A DNA stretch of 64,000 nucleotides from Paracoccus fistulariae (GCF_028553785.1 NZ_CP067136.1:1116001-1180000), one strand, 5' to 3'. Counted from the first letter of the stretch, positions 8,740-17,799 are shown. A program made the numbers and translations. Notes: generated from the sequence alone by a model not told the origin.

Positions 8740-9420
8740 ATGCGGATCACGGTTCTGACCGGCGCAGGGATCTCGGCGGAAAGCGGCATTGCCACCTTCC
8801 GCGCCAGCGACGGTCTGTGGGAACAGCACCGGATCGAGGATGTGGCGACGCCCGAAGGCTTTGCCCGCGATCCTGCGCTGGTCCATCGTTTCTATAACGC
8901 CCGGCGGGCCGCAGCCTCGGCCGCCGAACCCAATGCGGCGCATATCGCGCTGGCCGATCTGGCGCGCGCGCATGATCTGACGCTGGTGACGCAGAATGTC
9001 GATGATCTGCACGAACGTGGCGGCAGTCCCGACGTGATCCATATGCACGGCTCGCTGGCCCGCGCGCTTTGCGCGGCCTGCGGCGAAAGATGGGACGCCC
9101 CGGACAGCATGTCGCCGGAGGATCCCTGCCCCTTCTGCGGCAGGACCGCCACCCGCCCCGATATCGTCTGGTTCGGCGAGATGCCCTATCAGATGGAACG
9201 CATCTGGGAGGCGATCGAAGGAAGCGATCTTTTCGCGGCTATCGGCACATCGGGCAATGTCTATCCGGCCGCCGGTTTTGCCCAGCATGCCGCGCATAGT
9301 GGCGCGGAATGTGTCGAACTGAATCTGGATGCCAGCTTCAATGCCCGCGATTTCGACCGCCGGATTCTGGGTCCGGCCTCGCAAACCGTGCCGGAATGGG
9401 TCAAAAGCCTGACCCCGTGA
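8740..9420 (+). CDS. cobB: NAD-dependent protein deacylase, class III (SIRT5-like) sirtuin
   Basis: This 226-residue Sir2 protein has the NAD motifs GAGIS (residues 8-12) and TQNVDDLH (83-90). The catalytic His102 lies in MHGS, and four zinc cysteines are at 110, 113, 129 and 132. Tyr52 and Arg55 in FYNARR are the class III pair that binds acidic acyl groups, so removal of succinyl, glutaryl or 3-hydroxy-3-methylglutaryl groups as well as acetyl is plausible. The reaction uses NAD and releases nicotinamide and O-acyl-ADP-ribose. It is probably cytoplasmic. It is preceded at 9 bases by a small secreted-protein gene and followed by the B12 uptake operon. Confidence 0.92.
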   Translation: MRITVLTGAGISAESGIATFRASDGLWEQHRIEDVATPEGFARDPALVHRFYNARRAAASAAEPNAAHIALADLARAHDLTLVTQNVDDLHERGGSPDVIHMHGSLARALCAACGERWDAPDSMSPEDPCPFCGRTATRPDIVWFGEMPYQMERIWEAIEGSDLFAAIGTSGNVYPAAGFAQHAAHSGAECVELNLDASFNARDFDRRILGPASQTVPEWVKSLTP

Positions 9421-9493
9421 CACGATCGCGCTGCGTTCTCTCCACGACCTGCCGAAAGCCCTTGCCCTGCCGATCCGGCATCGGTTAACCCGT

Positions 9494-9662
9494 GCCTGCC
9501 TCGGTTCCGGGCCAAAACCCGGTGAAAAGGGAACGCGGTGCAATTCCGCGACTGCCCCCGCAACTGTAAGCGGCGAGCGAGGCCGGAAAACGCCACTGCC
9601 CGCGCCTGCGGATGGGAAGGCCCGGCCAAGCTGCGACCCGCCAAGTCAGGAGACCTGCCAAG
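9494..9662 (+). ncRNA. Cobalamin (adenosylcobalamin) riboswitch
   Basis: The leader of btuB holds the hallmarks of a B12 riboswitch in order. These are a paired GGTGAAAAGGGAA region, GCGGTGCAATTCCGC, the B12-box core GACTGCCCCCGCAACTGTAAGC, then CCACTGCC...CGCCTGCGGATGGGAAGG, and the terminal AAGTCAGGAGACCTGCC. Its end is about 125 bases before the btuB ATG, leaving room for an expression platform. When adenosylcobalamin binds, expression of the uptake operon should fall. TTGCCC at 9462 and GTTAAC at 9484 (16-base spacing) could be its promoter, but this is weak. Confidence 0.95.
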
Positions 9663-9786
9663 GCAATCACCCTGGGTGCATGCGGGGCGCATGTGCAAAG
9701 CGGACCTTCCGTCGTGGTGATATCGCCGTCCGGCCAGCGGACACAGACACCACCGCCCGACCGGGCCAAGGAGGGAAAACGAGCCG

Positions 9787-11610
9787 ATGCGCCAGATGAC
9801 CCGATATTTCACCAGCAGCCTTGCGCTGAGCCTGACCACTGCCCTGCCCGCCCTGGCGCAGGATCCGCAGGACCCCTATCTGCTGGATCCAATCACCCTG
9901 ACCGCCAACCGCGAGGCGACGGATCTGGATCGCAGCGGCAGTTCCGTCTCGGTCATCTCCCCTCAGGATCTGGATGGGCGCGCGGGCGAGCCGCTGACGA
10001 AAACCCTGTCCCGCCTGCCCGGCGTGACCATCCGGCAAAGCGGCCCGTTGGGCACCACCGGATCGGTCGTCCTGCGCGGCGCGCCCAGCCATTACCTGCC
10101 CGTGGTCATCGACGGGATCGAGGTTTCGGACGCGGCGGCGGGCCAGCCGTCCTACGACACGGGCGGGCTGATCGGCGCGGATGTCATGCGCGGCGAATTG
10201 CTGCGCGGGGCGCAATCGGCGCTTTACGGTTCGCGCGCGATCTCTGGCGTTCTGACGCTGCAATCGGCGCGCCCGACCGAAAACGGCTTGCAGCAACAGG
10301 CCACGGTCGAGGCCGGCAGCTATAATTCCTGGCTGGCCAGCTATGGCCTGACCTGGCGCGGCGTGGCGACGGATCTGGCCTTCACCGCGACACGGATCGA
10401 CACGGACGGATTTTCGGCGCTGGATGAAAATGACGGCAATTTCGAGGATGACGGCTATGACGCCACCCGCCTCAGCTTCTATGCCGCGCATGAGCTGGAA
10501 AACGGCACGCTGCTGGGCCTGAACGGCTTCTGGGAAGACAGCACCGGCGATTTCGACGATTTCGGCGGCGATGTGATCGGGTCAACCGGCGATGATTACA
10601 CGGATCGCAAAAGCTTTGGCCTTCGCGGCTTTGCCGAATTCCGGACGGGCGCGGTGGACAATACCGTAACCCTGACCCGCTATCGTCTGGACCGCACCAG
10701 CTATGGCAACAGCTTCCCGACGGAATTCATCGGCGCGCGCAACAAGCTGTCCTGGCAGGGCGCAACCGATCTGGGCGCGGATGGCGGGCGGCTGATCTTT
10801 GGCGCGGATTCCGAGAAGGAAACGGCCGAAGGCAATGGCGATACCCGCACCAATGGCATCTTCATCGAAACCGACACACCTCTGGGCACGCAGGCCGATC
10901 TGTCGCTGTCGCTGCGCCATGACAATCATTCGCAATTCGGCGATTTCACCTCGGGCCGGGTTGCTGCGGTCTATCGCCTGCGCGAGGATCTGTTCCTGCG
11001 CGCCTCGCTGGGCAATGGCTTTCGCGCACCCTCGCTTTACGAGCTTTACGGCCCCTATGGCGATGACACGCTGCAGCGCGAGGAAAGCCGCAGCGCCGAG
11101 CTTGGCATCGAAAAGCAATGGGGCGAGGACAGCTATCTGCGGGCCACCGCCTTCTGGCTGAAGGCCACGAACCTGATCGGTTTTGATTTTCCTGAGGCAT
11201 GTACGAACGGATGGTACGTGCAGGTCGAGGGCGATGCCCGCCGCAAGGGGGGCGAGCTTGACGGCCGCTATGCCTTCGGCGCGGGCTACGCCGTCAGCGG
11301 GTCCTATACCTATGTGGATAATGAGGTAGCTTCGAACTGGGCCGAGGTGCCCGCCCATACGCTGAACCTGGGGATCGAGGGCAGCTTTGCCACCGGCACC
11401 ACGGCCGCCTTCAACCTGCGCTATGTCGCGGATCGCCCGCAGGATATGGAGGATTACACCGTTGCCGATCTGCTGATCACCCATCCTCTGCGCGAGGATG
11501 CCGAGGTCTATCTGCGGATCGAGAACCTCTTTGACGAGGAATATCAGCTTGTGAACGGCTATGGCACCTCGGACCGGGCGTTCTATGCGGGGATCCGTGC
11601 CTCGTTTTAA
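9787..11610 (+). CDS. btuB: TonB-dependent vitamin B12 outer-membrane receptor
   Basis: This 607-residue protein has a signal peptide (cleaved near ALAQD) and a plug domain (about residues 40-160; phrases VSVISPQDLDG, LPGVTIRQSG, GSVVLRGAP, VVIDGIEV, GALYGS-type segment). A 22-strand-type barrel follows and closes with AFYAGIRASF. A possible TonB box is PITLTA near residue 36. Barrel features such as NGFRAPSLYELYG and the terminal YLRIENLFDEEYQ are typical of BtuB/cobalamin receptors. It follows a cobalamin riboswitch and is followed, with overlap, by btuF, btuC and btuD, which strongly supports corrinoid uptake. Confidence 0.94.
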   Translation: MRQMTRYFTSSLALSLTTALPALAQDPQDPYLLDPITLTANREATDLDRSGSSVSVISPQDLDGRAGEPLTKTLSRLPGVTIRQSGPLGTTGSVVLRGAPSHYLPVVIDGIEVSDAAAGQPSYDTGGLIGADVMRGELLRGAQSALYGSRAISGVLTLQSARPTENGLQQQATVEAGSYNSWLASYGLTWRGVATDLAFTATRIDTDGFSALDENDGNFEDDGYDATRLSFYAAHELENGTLLGLNGFWEDSTGDFDDFGGDVIGSTGDDYTDRKSFGLRGFAEFRTGAVDNTVTLTRYRLDRTSYGNSFPTEFIGARNKLSWQGATDLGADGGRLIFGADSEKETAEGNGDTRTNGIFIETDTPLGTQADLSLSLRHDNHSQFGDFTSGRVAAVYRLREDLFLRASLGNGFRAPSLYELYGPYGDDTLQREESRSAELGIEKQWGEDSYLRATAFWLKATNLIGFDFPEACTNGWYVQVEGDARRKGGELDGRYAFGAGYAVSGSYTYVDNEVASNWAEVPAHTLNLGIEGSFATGTTAAFNLRYVADRPQDMEDYTVADLLITHPLREDAEVYLRIENLFDEEYQLVNGYGTSDRAFYAGIRASF

Positions 11611-12391
11611 GGGCATTGCGATCTGGGCGGCGTCCATGCTGGTGGCCGCCCAGACGCTGGCCGCGCCCGCACGCGTGGTGTCGATGAACCTTTGCACCGA
11701 TCAGCTTGCCATGATGCTGGCGGCGCCCGGTCAGCTGATCTCGGTCAGCGATCTGGCGCAGGATCCGCGCATGTCACCCATGGCCGAAACCGCCGCCGGG
11801 TTTCGCCCCAATCATGGCCGGGCCGAGGAAATCTATCTCATGCGGCCGGATCTGGTGATCGCGGGGGCCTATGCCTCGGGACCGACGGTGGCGATGCTGC
11901 GGCGGCTGGGCATCCGGGTCGAGGTGCTGCAACCCGCCGACAGCATCGCGGCGATCCGCGACCAGATCGTGACGATGGGCGCGTTGCTGGAACAGCAACA
12001 GACGGCCCGGCAGGTGCTGGACGATTTCGACAGCGGGCTGGCGCAGGTGACGGCCAAGGCCGATCGCGGGCGGGCGGCGCTGTATTATGCCAATGGCATC
12101 ACCTCGGGGCGGGATACGCTGGCGGGGGTGATCCTCGACGCGGCGGGCTATCGCAATATCGCGCAGGATTACGGCATTGCGGGCACCTCGGCCCTGCCGC
12201 TGGAGGTGCTGGTCATGTCCAGACCGGACCGGCTGATCACCGGCGCGAAATGGCCCGGCCAGTCGCGCAGCGAATCCATTCTGGACCATCCGGTGCTGGC
12301 GCGCCTAACCCCTTCGATGGTCGAGGTCACCGATGCCGACTGGGTCTGCGGCACGCCCTTCGTGCTGCGCGCCATCGGGTCGCTGCAATGA
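11585..12391 (+). CDS. btuF: Periplasmic vitamin B12-binding protein
   Basis: This protein of about 268 residues has an N-terminal signal peptide (core WAASMLVAAQTLA, cleaved near LAAPA). It has the two-lobe helical-backbone fold of BtuF/FecB-type binding proteins, opening with RVVSMNLCTDQLAMML. It captures corrinoid and delivers it to the BtuCD permease. The ATG at 11585 lies inside the end of btuB; a GTG at 11597 with GGGGAT just upstream is an equally good start and gives a tidier signal peptide. The stop codon overlaps the btuC start (ATGA), so translation is coupled. Confidence 0.9.
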   Translation: MRGSVPRFKGIAIWAASMLVAAQTLAAPARVVSMNLCTDQLAMMLAAPGQLISVSDLAQDPRMSPMAETAAGFRPNHGRAEEIYLMRPDLVIAGAYASGPTVAMLRRLGIRVEVLQPADSIAAIRDQIVTMGALLEQQQTARQVLDDFDSGLAQVTAKADRGRAALYYANGITSGRDTLAGVILDAAGYRNIAQDYGIAGTSALPLEVLVMSRPDRLITGAKWPGQSRSESILDHPVLARLTPSMVEVTDADWVCGTPFVLRAIGSLQ

Positions 12392-13374
12392 GGCCGCTTT
12401 TCGCATGGCTGTCGCTGGGCGCGCTGCTGCTGTTTCTGGCCTCGCTGCTGACCGGGCCTGCGGGCATTGGCGGCTGGCAGGGGCTGCAGGCGCTGATCCT
12501 TGTCGGCGACGGGCCGGTGCCGATCGTGATGCGCGAAATCCGCCTGCCGCGCGCCCTGCTGGGGCTGGTGATCGGCGCGGGGCTTGGCCTCAGCGGTGCG
12601 GCCATGCAGGGCTATCTGCGCAACCCGCTGGCCGAGCCGGGGCTGATCGGCGTTTCGGGCATGGCGGCGCTGTTTGCGGTGATCGCGATCCAGACCGGGC
12701 TGGCGACGGTGGCTGCGATGGCGCTGCCGGTCGCGGCGCTGATCGGCGCGGCTGTCGGGGTCGGCCTGCTGATGCTGCTGGCCGGGCCGCGCGGCGGGTC
12801 GGTGACGCTGATCCTTGCGGGCGTCGCGATCTCGGCGCTTGCCGGGGCGGGGACCGCGCTGGTGCTGAACCTGTCGCCCAACCCCTATGCCGCGAACGAG
12901 ATCATCTTCTGGCTGATGGGATCGCTGGCGGATCGATCCTTGCAGCATGTGCTTTTGGCGCTGCCGCCGATGCTGCTGGGCGCGGCGCTGATCTGGTCCA
13001 CCGGGCAAGGCCTGAACGCGCTGACGCTGGGCGAGGCCGCCGCCAGCGCCATGGGCGTCTCGGCCACCGGATTGCGGCTGCGGCTGGTGGCCGGGGTCGC
13101 GCTGATCGTGGGGCCTGCGACGGCTGTGGCGGGGGCCATCGGCTTTGTCGGTCTGGTGGTGCCGCATGTGCTGCGCCCCTGGGTCGGGGCACGGCCTTCG
13201 GCGCTGCTGCTGGCCTCGGCCCTTGGCGGCGCGATCCTGCTGCTGGCCGCCGATATCGCGGTGCGGCTGATCCTGCCGGATCGCGACCTGAAACTGGGCG
13301 TCCTGACGGCGCTGGTCGGGGCGCCGCTGTTTCTGCACCTGATCTGGAAAACTCGCAGCGGAGGGCGCGGCTGA
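12388..13374 (+). CDS. btuC: Vitamin B12 ABC transporter permease (FecCD family)
   Basis: This 328-residue protein has about ten hydrophobic helices. It carries FecCD-family signatures RLPRALLGLVIGAGLGLSGAAMQ, NPLAEPGLIGVSGMAAL and GAIGFVGLVVPHVLR, the last being the region that contacts the ATPase. The ATG overlaps the btuF stop as ATGA, and its own TGA overlaps the btuD ATG, so the three genes form one tightly coupled unit. It forms the inner-membrane channel for corrinoids. Confidence 0.94.
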   Translation: MRPLFAWLSLGALLLFLASLLTGPAGIGGWQGLQALILVGDGPVPIVMREIRLPRALLGLVIGAGLGLSGAAMQGYLRNPLAEPGLIGVSGMAALFAVIAIQTGLATVAAMALPVAALIGAAVGVGLLMLLAGPRGGSVTLILAGVAISALAGAGTALVLNLSPNPYAANEIIFWLMGSLADRSLQHVLLALPPMLLGAALIWSTGQGLNALTLGEAAASAMGVSATGLRLRLVAGVALIVGPATAVAGAIGFVGLVVPHVLRPWVGARPSALLLASALGGAILLLAADIAVRLILPDRDLKLGVLTALVGAPLFLHLIWKTRSGGRG

Positions 13375-14117
13375 TGCTGCTATCGCTGACCGATATCGCC
13401 GTCACCCGCCGCAATCGTCCCATTCTGCACGGCGTGTCGCTGTCGCTGGCGGCGGGCGAATTTGTCGGGCTGATCGGCCCGAATGGCGCCGGAAAATCGA
13501 CATTGATGGAGGCCGCGCTCGGCCTTCTGCCCCATGAGGGCCGCTCTAATCTGGCGCAGATGTCGGCGGCGGATCGCGCCCGCGCCGCCGCCTATCTGCC
13601 GCAGACCCGAGACATCGCCTGGCCGGTCAGCGTCGAGGATCTGGTCGCGCTTGGACGTATCCCCTGGCCGGGTGGCGGGCGTGGCCCGGCGGATCTGGCA
13701 GCAATTGACCGCGCCATCGACCGGCTGGGCCTGCAGGATTTCCGCAAACGCACGGCTCTGCGCCTGTCAGGCGGGGAACAGAACCGCGCCCTGATCGCGC
13801 GGGCCTTGGCGCAGGATACGCCGCTGCTGCTGGCCGATGAGCCCGCCGCCGGGCTGGATCCGGCGCAGCAACTGGCCTGCATGGCGCTGTTTCGCGATCT
13901 GGCGCGCGAGGGGCGTGGCGTGCTGGCCTCGGTCCATGATCTGGCGCTGGCGGCACGCTATTGCACGCGGCTAGTGCTGCTGGCGGAAAGGCAGGTGCTG
14001 GCCGATGGACCGCCGGATGAGGTGCTGACCGATGCGCTGCTGCACCGCGCCTTTGCCATCCGCATCCGGCGCATCGACACGCCCGACGGCCCCGCGATCC
14101 TGCCGGTTCAACCCTAG
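13374..14117 (+). CDS. btuD: Vitamin B12 ABC transporter ATP-binding protein
   Basis: This 247-residue ABC ATPase has Walker A GPNGAGKST (residues 35-43), Q-loop Gln77 in YLPQ, signature LSGGE (131-135), Walker B LLLADEP (151-157) and switch His188 in SVHD. It powers BtuC. Its ATG shares a base with the btuC stop codon. Its last four bases overlap the end of the convergent parA-like gene. Confidence 0.94.
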   Translation: MLLSLTDIAVTRRNRPILHGVSLSLAAGEFVGLIGPNGAGKSTLMEAALGLLPHEGRSNLAQMSAADRARAAAYLPQTRDIAWPVSVEDLVALGRIPWPGGGRGPADLAAIDRAIDRLGLQDFRKRTALRLSGGEQNRALIARALAQDTPLLLADEPAAGLDPAQQLACMALFRDLAREGRGVLASVHDLALAARYCTRLVLLAERQVLADGPPDEVLTDALLHRAFAIRIRRIDTPDGPAILPVQP

Positions 14118-14749
14118 CCGATGGCAGCCAGAACCTCATCGGTCAGGGCGGCGACCTCATCCCGGGCCGCACCGCTTTTGGCACGCTCGACCACGCCCAG
14201 ACCAAGGCCCAGCGTCTCGGCATAGGCGACGCGGTTGGCGACCTGAACCTCGGCCACATCAACGCCAAGTTCAGATGCTTTTTCAGAGACTTCCGCCGAC
14301 AATCTCGTATTCGGGCGAACCCGGTTCAGCACCAGCAGAACCGAGGCTTTCTCGCGCCGTGCAAGGTCCAGAACGCCCTCGGTCGCCCACAGATCGACAT
14401 GGCTTGTGGCCACCGGCACCAGAACCAGATCGGCCACCCGCAGCGCCGGGCGCAGGTCGCTGTCGATCTTGGGCGGCGTGTCGATGATGACGTAATCAAA
14501 GCGCCGCTTCAGCTTTTCGGATTCGTAGCTGGCCCCCCAGGCCGATGAGGTCGAGAAATCCATCGCCTCATCCTCGCCCTGCGCCTGCATCCGCTCGATG
14601 AACCAGCGGCCCATGCTGCCCTGCGGATCGGTGTCGATCAGCGCGACGGAATGGCCCCGCTGATGCAGGCTGACCGCCAGATTGATGGCCATCGTCGTTT
14701 TGCCCGAGCCGCCCTTTTGCTGGGCGATCGTGATGATCTTTCCCGCCAT
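14114..14749 (-). CDS. ParA family ATPase, orphan
   Basis: This 211-residue protein is a short deviant-Walker ATPase. It has KGGSGKTTMAINLA near residue 13, with the signature Lys-Gly-Gly, then IDTDPQGS and DYVIIDTPP (Walker B-like). There is no N-terminal DNA-binding extension and no parB or centromere-like repeats nearby. Such short orphan ParA proteins position cargo (chemoreceptor arrays, carboxysomes, storage granules or plasmids) rather than the chromosome. The cargo cannot be told from context. Its 3' end overlaps btuD tail to tail by 4 bases. A GGAGGGGC ribosome site precedes the start. Confidence 0.85.
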   Translation of the reverse strand: MAGKIITIAQQKGGSGKTTMAINLAVSLHQRGHSVALIDTDPQGSMGRWFIERMQAQGEDEAMDFSTSSAWGASYESEKLKRRFDYVIIDTPPKIDSDLRPALRVADLVLVPVATSHVDLWATEGVLDLARREKASVLLVLNRVRPNTRLSAEVSEKASELGVDVAEVQVANRVAYAETLGLGLGVVERAKSGAARDEVAALTDEVLAAIG

Positions 14750-14827
14750 TGCCCCTCCTTCGCGTCACTATGTCGTGACGTTAGCGATGCGGCAGCGCAT
14801 TTGCACGGGCTTTTTGCAGTTGCAGCA

Positions 14828-15151
14828 TCAGTCACGGAAAACCGACTGCACCTCATACATGACCGGCTCGAAACTTTTGCACATGCCATGGATTTCGCGG
14901 TTCCGGCGGCGCATTTCATCGCTGCGCAGCATGGCCTGATAATCCTTGCGGTCGCGCCATTGCGAATAGGTGGCGATCCGGGTCTGCGCATCATTCAGAT
15001 GAATCGCGCCCGAGACAAACCCCTCGCGGCGCCGGATCACCTGATCCCAGGCATCGGTCAGCAATTCCAGCACGTCATGCGCGCTGCCCGGGGTCACCTC
15101 GAATGTGGTGATCACGGTCTGACCGTCGAAATCGGGGCGGATATCTGGCAT
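14828..15151 (-). CDS. Antibiotic biosynthesis monooxygenase (ABM) domain protein
   Basis: This 107-residue protein shows the ferredoxin-like ABM fold pattern: strand VITTFEV, helix DVLELLTDAWDQVIR, FVSGAIHLN, and ATYSQWRDRKDYQAML with the conserved W. Members act as small cofactor-free monooxygenases or heme-degrading enzymes, or have lost activity. The substrate is unknown. It lies alone between the orphan parA and a divergent dipeptidase gene. An AGAAGGAGG ribosome site precedes the ATG. Confidence 0.8.
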   Translation of the reverse strand: MPDIRPDFDGQTVITTFEVTPGSAHDVLELLTDAWDQVIRRREGFVSGAIHLNDAQTRIATYSQWRDRKDYQAMLRSDEMRRRNREIHGMCKSFEPVMYEVQSVFRD

Positions 15152-15287
15152 GGCTGGCCTCCTTCTGGCGATGCAGATGTGATCAGCCTATGTCGAAAAC
15201 CACGATCTGCAAAGTGATGCGTGACGGCATTGCCGCGCCGCGCATCTGGGTGCATGGTTCGCGGGACGCAACGGACAGGAGCAGGCG

Positions 15288-16337
15288 ATGATCCCGGTAT
15301 TTGATGGCCATAACGATTTTATCCAGCGCGTTGTCGCGGCGGGAAAAAATGGCAGGCAGGTCTGGCTGGAGGGCGACGGGACCGGGCATATCGACCTGCC
15401 GCGTGCGAAGGCCGGGGGGTTTGTCGGCGGCTTTTTCGCGATTTGGGTGCCGTCGCCCGCCGGGCCGAATGATGAGGCGGCGGTCAGGCAGATGCAGAAC
15501 CCGCCCTTCAACATGCCCCTGCCTGCCGAAATCCCGCATGATCAGGCCCTGCCCCACGCCTTCGCCCAGGCCGTTGCCCTGCGCATGCTGGAGCGGGCCG
15601 GCACGCTGGATATCGTCCAGACCGCGCAGCAGATCCGCGACAGCATCGCCGCCGGCCGGATCGCGGCAATCATGCATATGGAGGGGGTCGAGGCGATCCG
15701 CGACATGGATGCCCTGCATCTGTGGCATGCGGCGGGACTGCGCTCGCTGGGACCGGTCTGGTCGCGCCCGACGCGCTATGGCGAGGGCGTGCCCTTTGCC
15801 TTTCCCAGCAGCCCCGATACCGGCGGTCCGCTGACCGATCTGGGCAAGGCCCTGGTGCGGGAATGCAATCAGCTGCGCGTGATGATCGACCTGTCGCATC
15901 TGAATGAGGCCGGGTTCAACGATGTTGCCCGCCTGTCGGATGCGCCCTTGGTTGCCAGCCACAGCTGCGTGCATGCGATCAGCCAAAGCAGCCGCAATCT
16001 GACCGACCGGCAATTGCAGGTCATCGCGGAAAGCCGGGGGCTGGTGGGACTGAACTTCGCCTCAAGCTTCCTGCGCGAGGATGGCAAGCGCCTGCCGCTG
16101 GAAGATCTGGATGTGATGCTGCGGCATCTGGACCATCTGCTGGGCTTTCTGGGCGAGGATGGCGTGGCGCTTGGGTCAGATTTCGATGGCGCGCTGATGC
16201 CCGAGGATCTGGCCGAGGTCTCGGCCCTGCCACGTCTGCTGGAGGCGATGGCGGCGCATGGCTATGGCGAGGATCTGATCCGCAAGATCGCCTGCGATAA
16301 CTGGATCAACCTGCTTGAGCGAACCTGGGGGCGCTGA
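15288..16337 (+). CDS. Membrane dipeptidase, peptidase family M19
   Basis: This 349-residue protein opens with FDGHND (His8 and Asp10, zinc ligands). It continues with MHMEGVEAI (bridging Glu), ASHSCVHAI (metal His) and GSDFDGAL near the end, the full zinc-binding set of renal-dipeptidase-type enzymes. These hydrolyse dipeptides, including some with a D-residue. No signal peptide is visible, so it is likely cytoplasmic. A perfect 11-bp terminator hairpin follows. Confidence 0.9.
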   Translation: MIPVFDGHNDFIQRVVAAGKNGRQVWLEGDGTGHIDLPRAKAGGFVGGFFAIWVPSPAGPNDEAAVRQMQNPPFNMPLPAEIPHDQALPHAFAQAVALRMLERAGTLDIVQTAQQIRDSIAAGRIAAIMHMEGVEAIRDMDALHLWHAAGLRSLGPVWSRPTRYGEGVPFAFPSSPDTGGPLTDLGKALVRECNQLRVMIDLSHLNEAGFNDVARLSDAPLVASHSCVHAISQSSRNLTDRQLQVIAESRGLVGLNFASSFLREDGKRLPLEDLDVMLRHLDHLLGFLGEDGVALGSDFDGALMPEDLAEVSALPRLLEAMAAHGYGEDLIRKIACDNWINLLERTWGR

Positions 16338-16359
16338 CATCACAAAGGGCTGACATGAC

Positions 16360-16385
16360 AAAGGCCGGTGCAGTCACCGGCCTTT
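16360..16385. terminator. Bidirectional terminator between the dipeptidase and rodZ-like genes
   Basis: AAAGGCCGGTG / CACCGGCCTTT is a perfect 11-bp stem with a CAGT loop placed between two convergent genes. A and T runs at the two ends suit both directions. Confidence 0.85.
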
Positions 16386-16403
16386 AGGTCTGATCGCGAT
16401 TGG

Positions 16404-17690
16404 TTATTCCGTCACCGGACCGTCGGTCATCCCCACCGGCGCCTGCGCCATCGCCACCATCTGAGCCAGCTCGGGATCCGCGTTCAGATCGGCCAGCGTG
16501 TAGGTCGCGGTCAGGTTATCCTGCGACAGTTCGACATTCTTGACCACCTGCGGACCGGGCGCGGCAGGGCCATAGGTGCGGCCATTGACGGCGAAATAGA
16601 CGGCGCCGGAATTCCCCGTGCGCAGCAGCGGTGCCTGTTCCAGATTGGGCAGCGTGAAGCGTTCGCCCGCATCCATGATCTTTTCCAGCAGCACGGTGCC
16701 ATCGCTGGCCGTCACACGCACCCAGGCCGGGCGCGCGGCCAGCAGTTCCAGCGGCGGCGCATCGGCGGCGACCGTCATCGCGGTCTGGATCGGCTGTTGC
16801 GGGCCGTAATCCATCGGGCCACTGCCATTGGAGTTGTTCAGCGCGGTCTGAATCGCGGCCTGAACGGAATCGGACAGTCCGGGGTTTCCGGCCACATCCG
16901 TTACCGTCTCGGGGCCGGCCAGGGCCACAGACAGGCCCGGATCGATCGAGGCAATCGGACCGTCGCGCGAAATCAGGACCGGCGCTTCAAGGATCTGAGG
17001 GCGATACAGCCGGTCCAGCGACTCGCGCTGCGGCAGGGTCTGCGCAATCTCACTGCTGTCGCTGGTATCCAAGGCGGGACCGGCCATGCCAGCGGCCTCG
17101 GTCGGATCCAGCGCGGTGGCAACCTCGGGCGAATCTTCACCCGGGCTCAACGTCACGCGCTGCACCTCTTGCAGGACCGTCCAGCCGCCATAGCCCAGAC
17201 CGCCCACCAGCAGAACCAGCACCAGAATGGCACCGATCGCGCGCGGTTCGATACTGGACCAGAAGCTTTCCCGCTGCGGCAGAAACAGGGCATGGGGATT
17301 GGCCAGCGCCTCCGCCGGATCCGAGGGGCGACGCACGGGTTTCGGGCCCGAGGCAGAGGGCGCCATGCCATGTGTCGGCTGAAATCCGGATTCAACGCAG
17401 AAGCGGCGGAAGGTCCAATCCGAATCCATGCCCAGATAGCGGGCATAGGATCGAACATAGCCGGCGATGAAACTGGGGGCGTCGAAGGCGGTAATATCGC
17501 AATTTTCAATCGCCGCGACATAGGACGCCCGGATGCGCAATTCGCGCTGGACGTCCAGCAGCGACTTGCCCATTGTCGCACGCTCTCCACGCATGATGTC
17601 ACCAAGACGCGTCTCGTCGTCGAGGAAATGTTCTACTTCCTCCACCTGCACAATCTCCTCTGCCGGGTAATCAGCCCGCAGCCTGCTCAT
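16404..17690 (-). CDS. rodZ: RodZ-like protein: HTH domain, one membrane helix, DUF4115 domain
   Basis: This 428-residue protein has a cytoplasmic helix-turn-helix region (GDIMRGERATMGKSLLDVQREL and YVAAIENCDITAFDAPSFIAGYVRSYARYLG). A transmembrane segment follows at about residues 151-170, then a long periplasmic linker rich in Asp, Ser and Pro. A C-terminal beta domain (WVRVTASDGTVLLEKIMDAGERF) matches DUF4115. This is the RodZ layout; RodZ links MreB to the cell-wall elongation machinery. The ATG at 17690 is preferred because GAGG lies 9 bases before it; in-frame ATGs at 17714 and 17705 lack this. Confidence 0.85.
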   Translation of the reverse strand: MSRLRADYPAEEIVQVEEVEHFLDDETRLGDIMRGERATMGKSLLDVQRELRIRASYVAAIENCDITAFDAPSFIAGYVRSYARYLGMDSDWTFRRFCVESGFQPTHGMAPSASGPKPVRRPSDPAEALANPHALFLPQRESFWSSIEPRAIGAILVLVLLVGGLGYGGWTVLQEVQRVTLSPGEDSPEVATALDPTEAAGMAGPALDTSDSSEIAQTLPQRESLDRLYRPQILEAPVLISRDGPIASIDPGLSVALAGPETVTDVAGNPGLSDSVQAAIQTALNNSNGSGPMDYGPQQPIQTAMTVAADAPPLELLAARPAWVRVTASDGTVLLEKIMDAGERFTLPNLEQAPLLRTGNSGAVYFAVNGRTYGPAAPGPQVVKNVELSQDNLTATYTLADLNADPELAQMVAMAQAPVGMTDGPVTE

Positions 17691-17799
17691 TTTCAGTTGC
17701 CTCATCGCCCGCAATAGGTCCCGACCGAATCGGACGTTACCCTGTTTTCATTAACCATATGTTATCACGGAGGCGAGAGCAGTTCACCCGTCGTTTTGG

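Noticed and set aside
12333..14117. Reading btuD as a 594-residue fusion with an extended N terminus
   Set aside because: The extra part is the +1 frame of btuC and has no protein character; the ABC ATPase starts at 13374.
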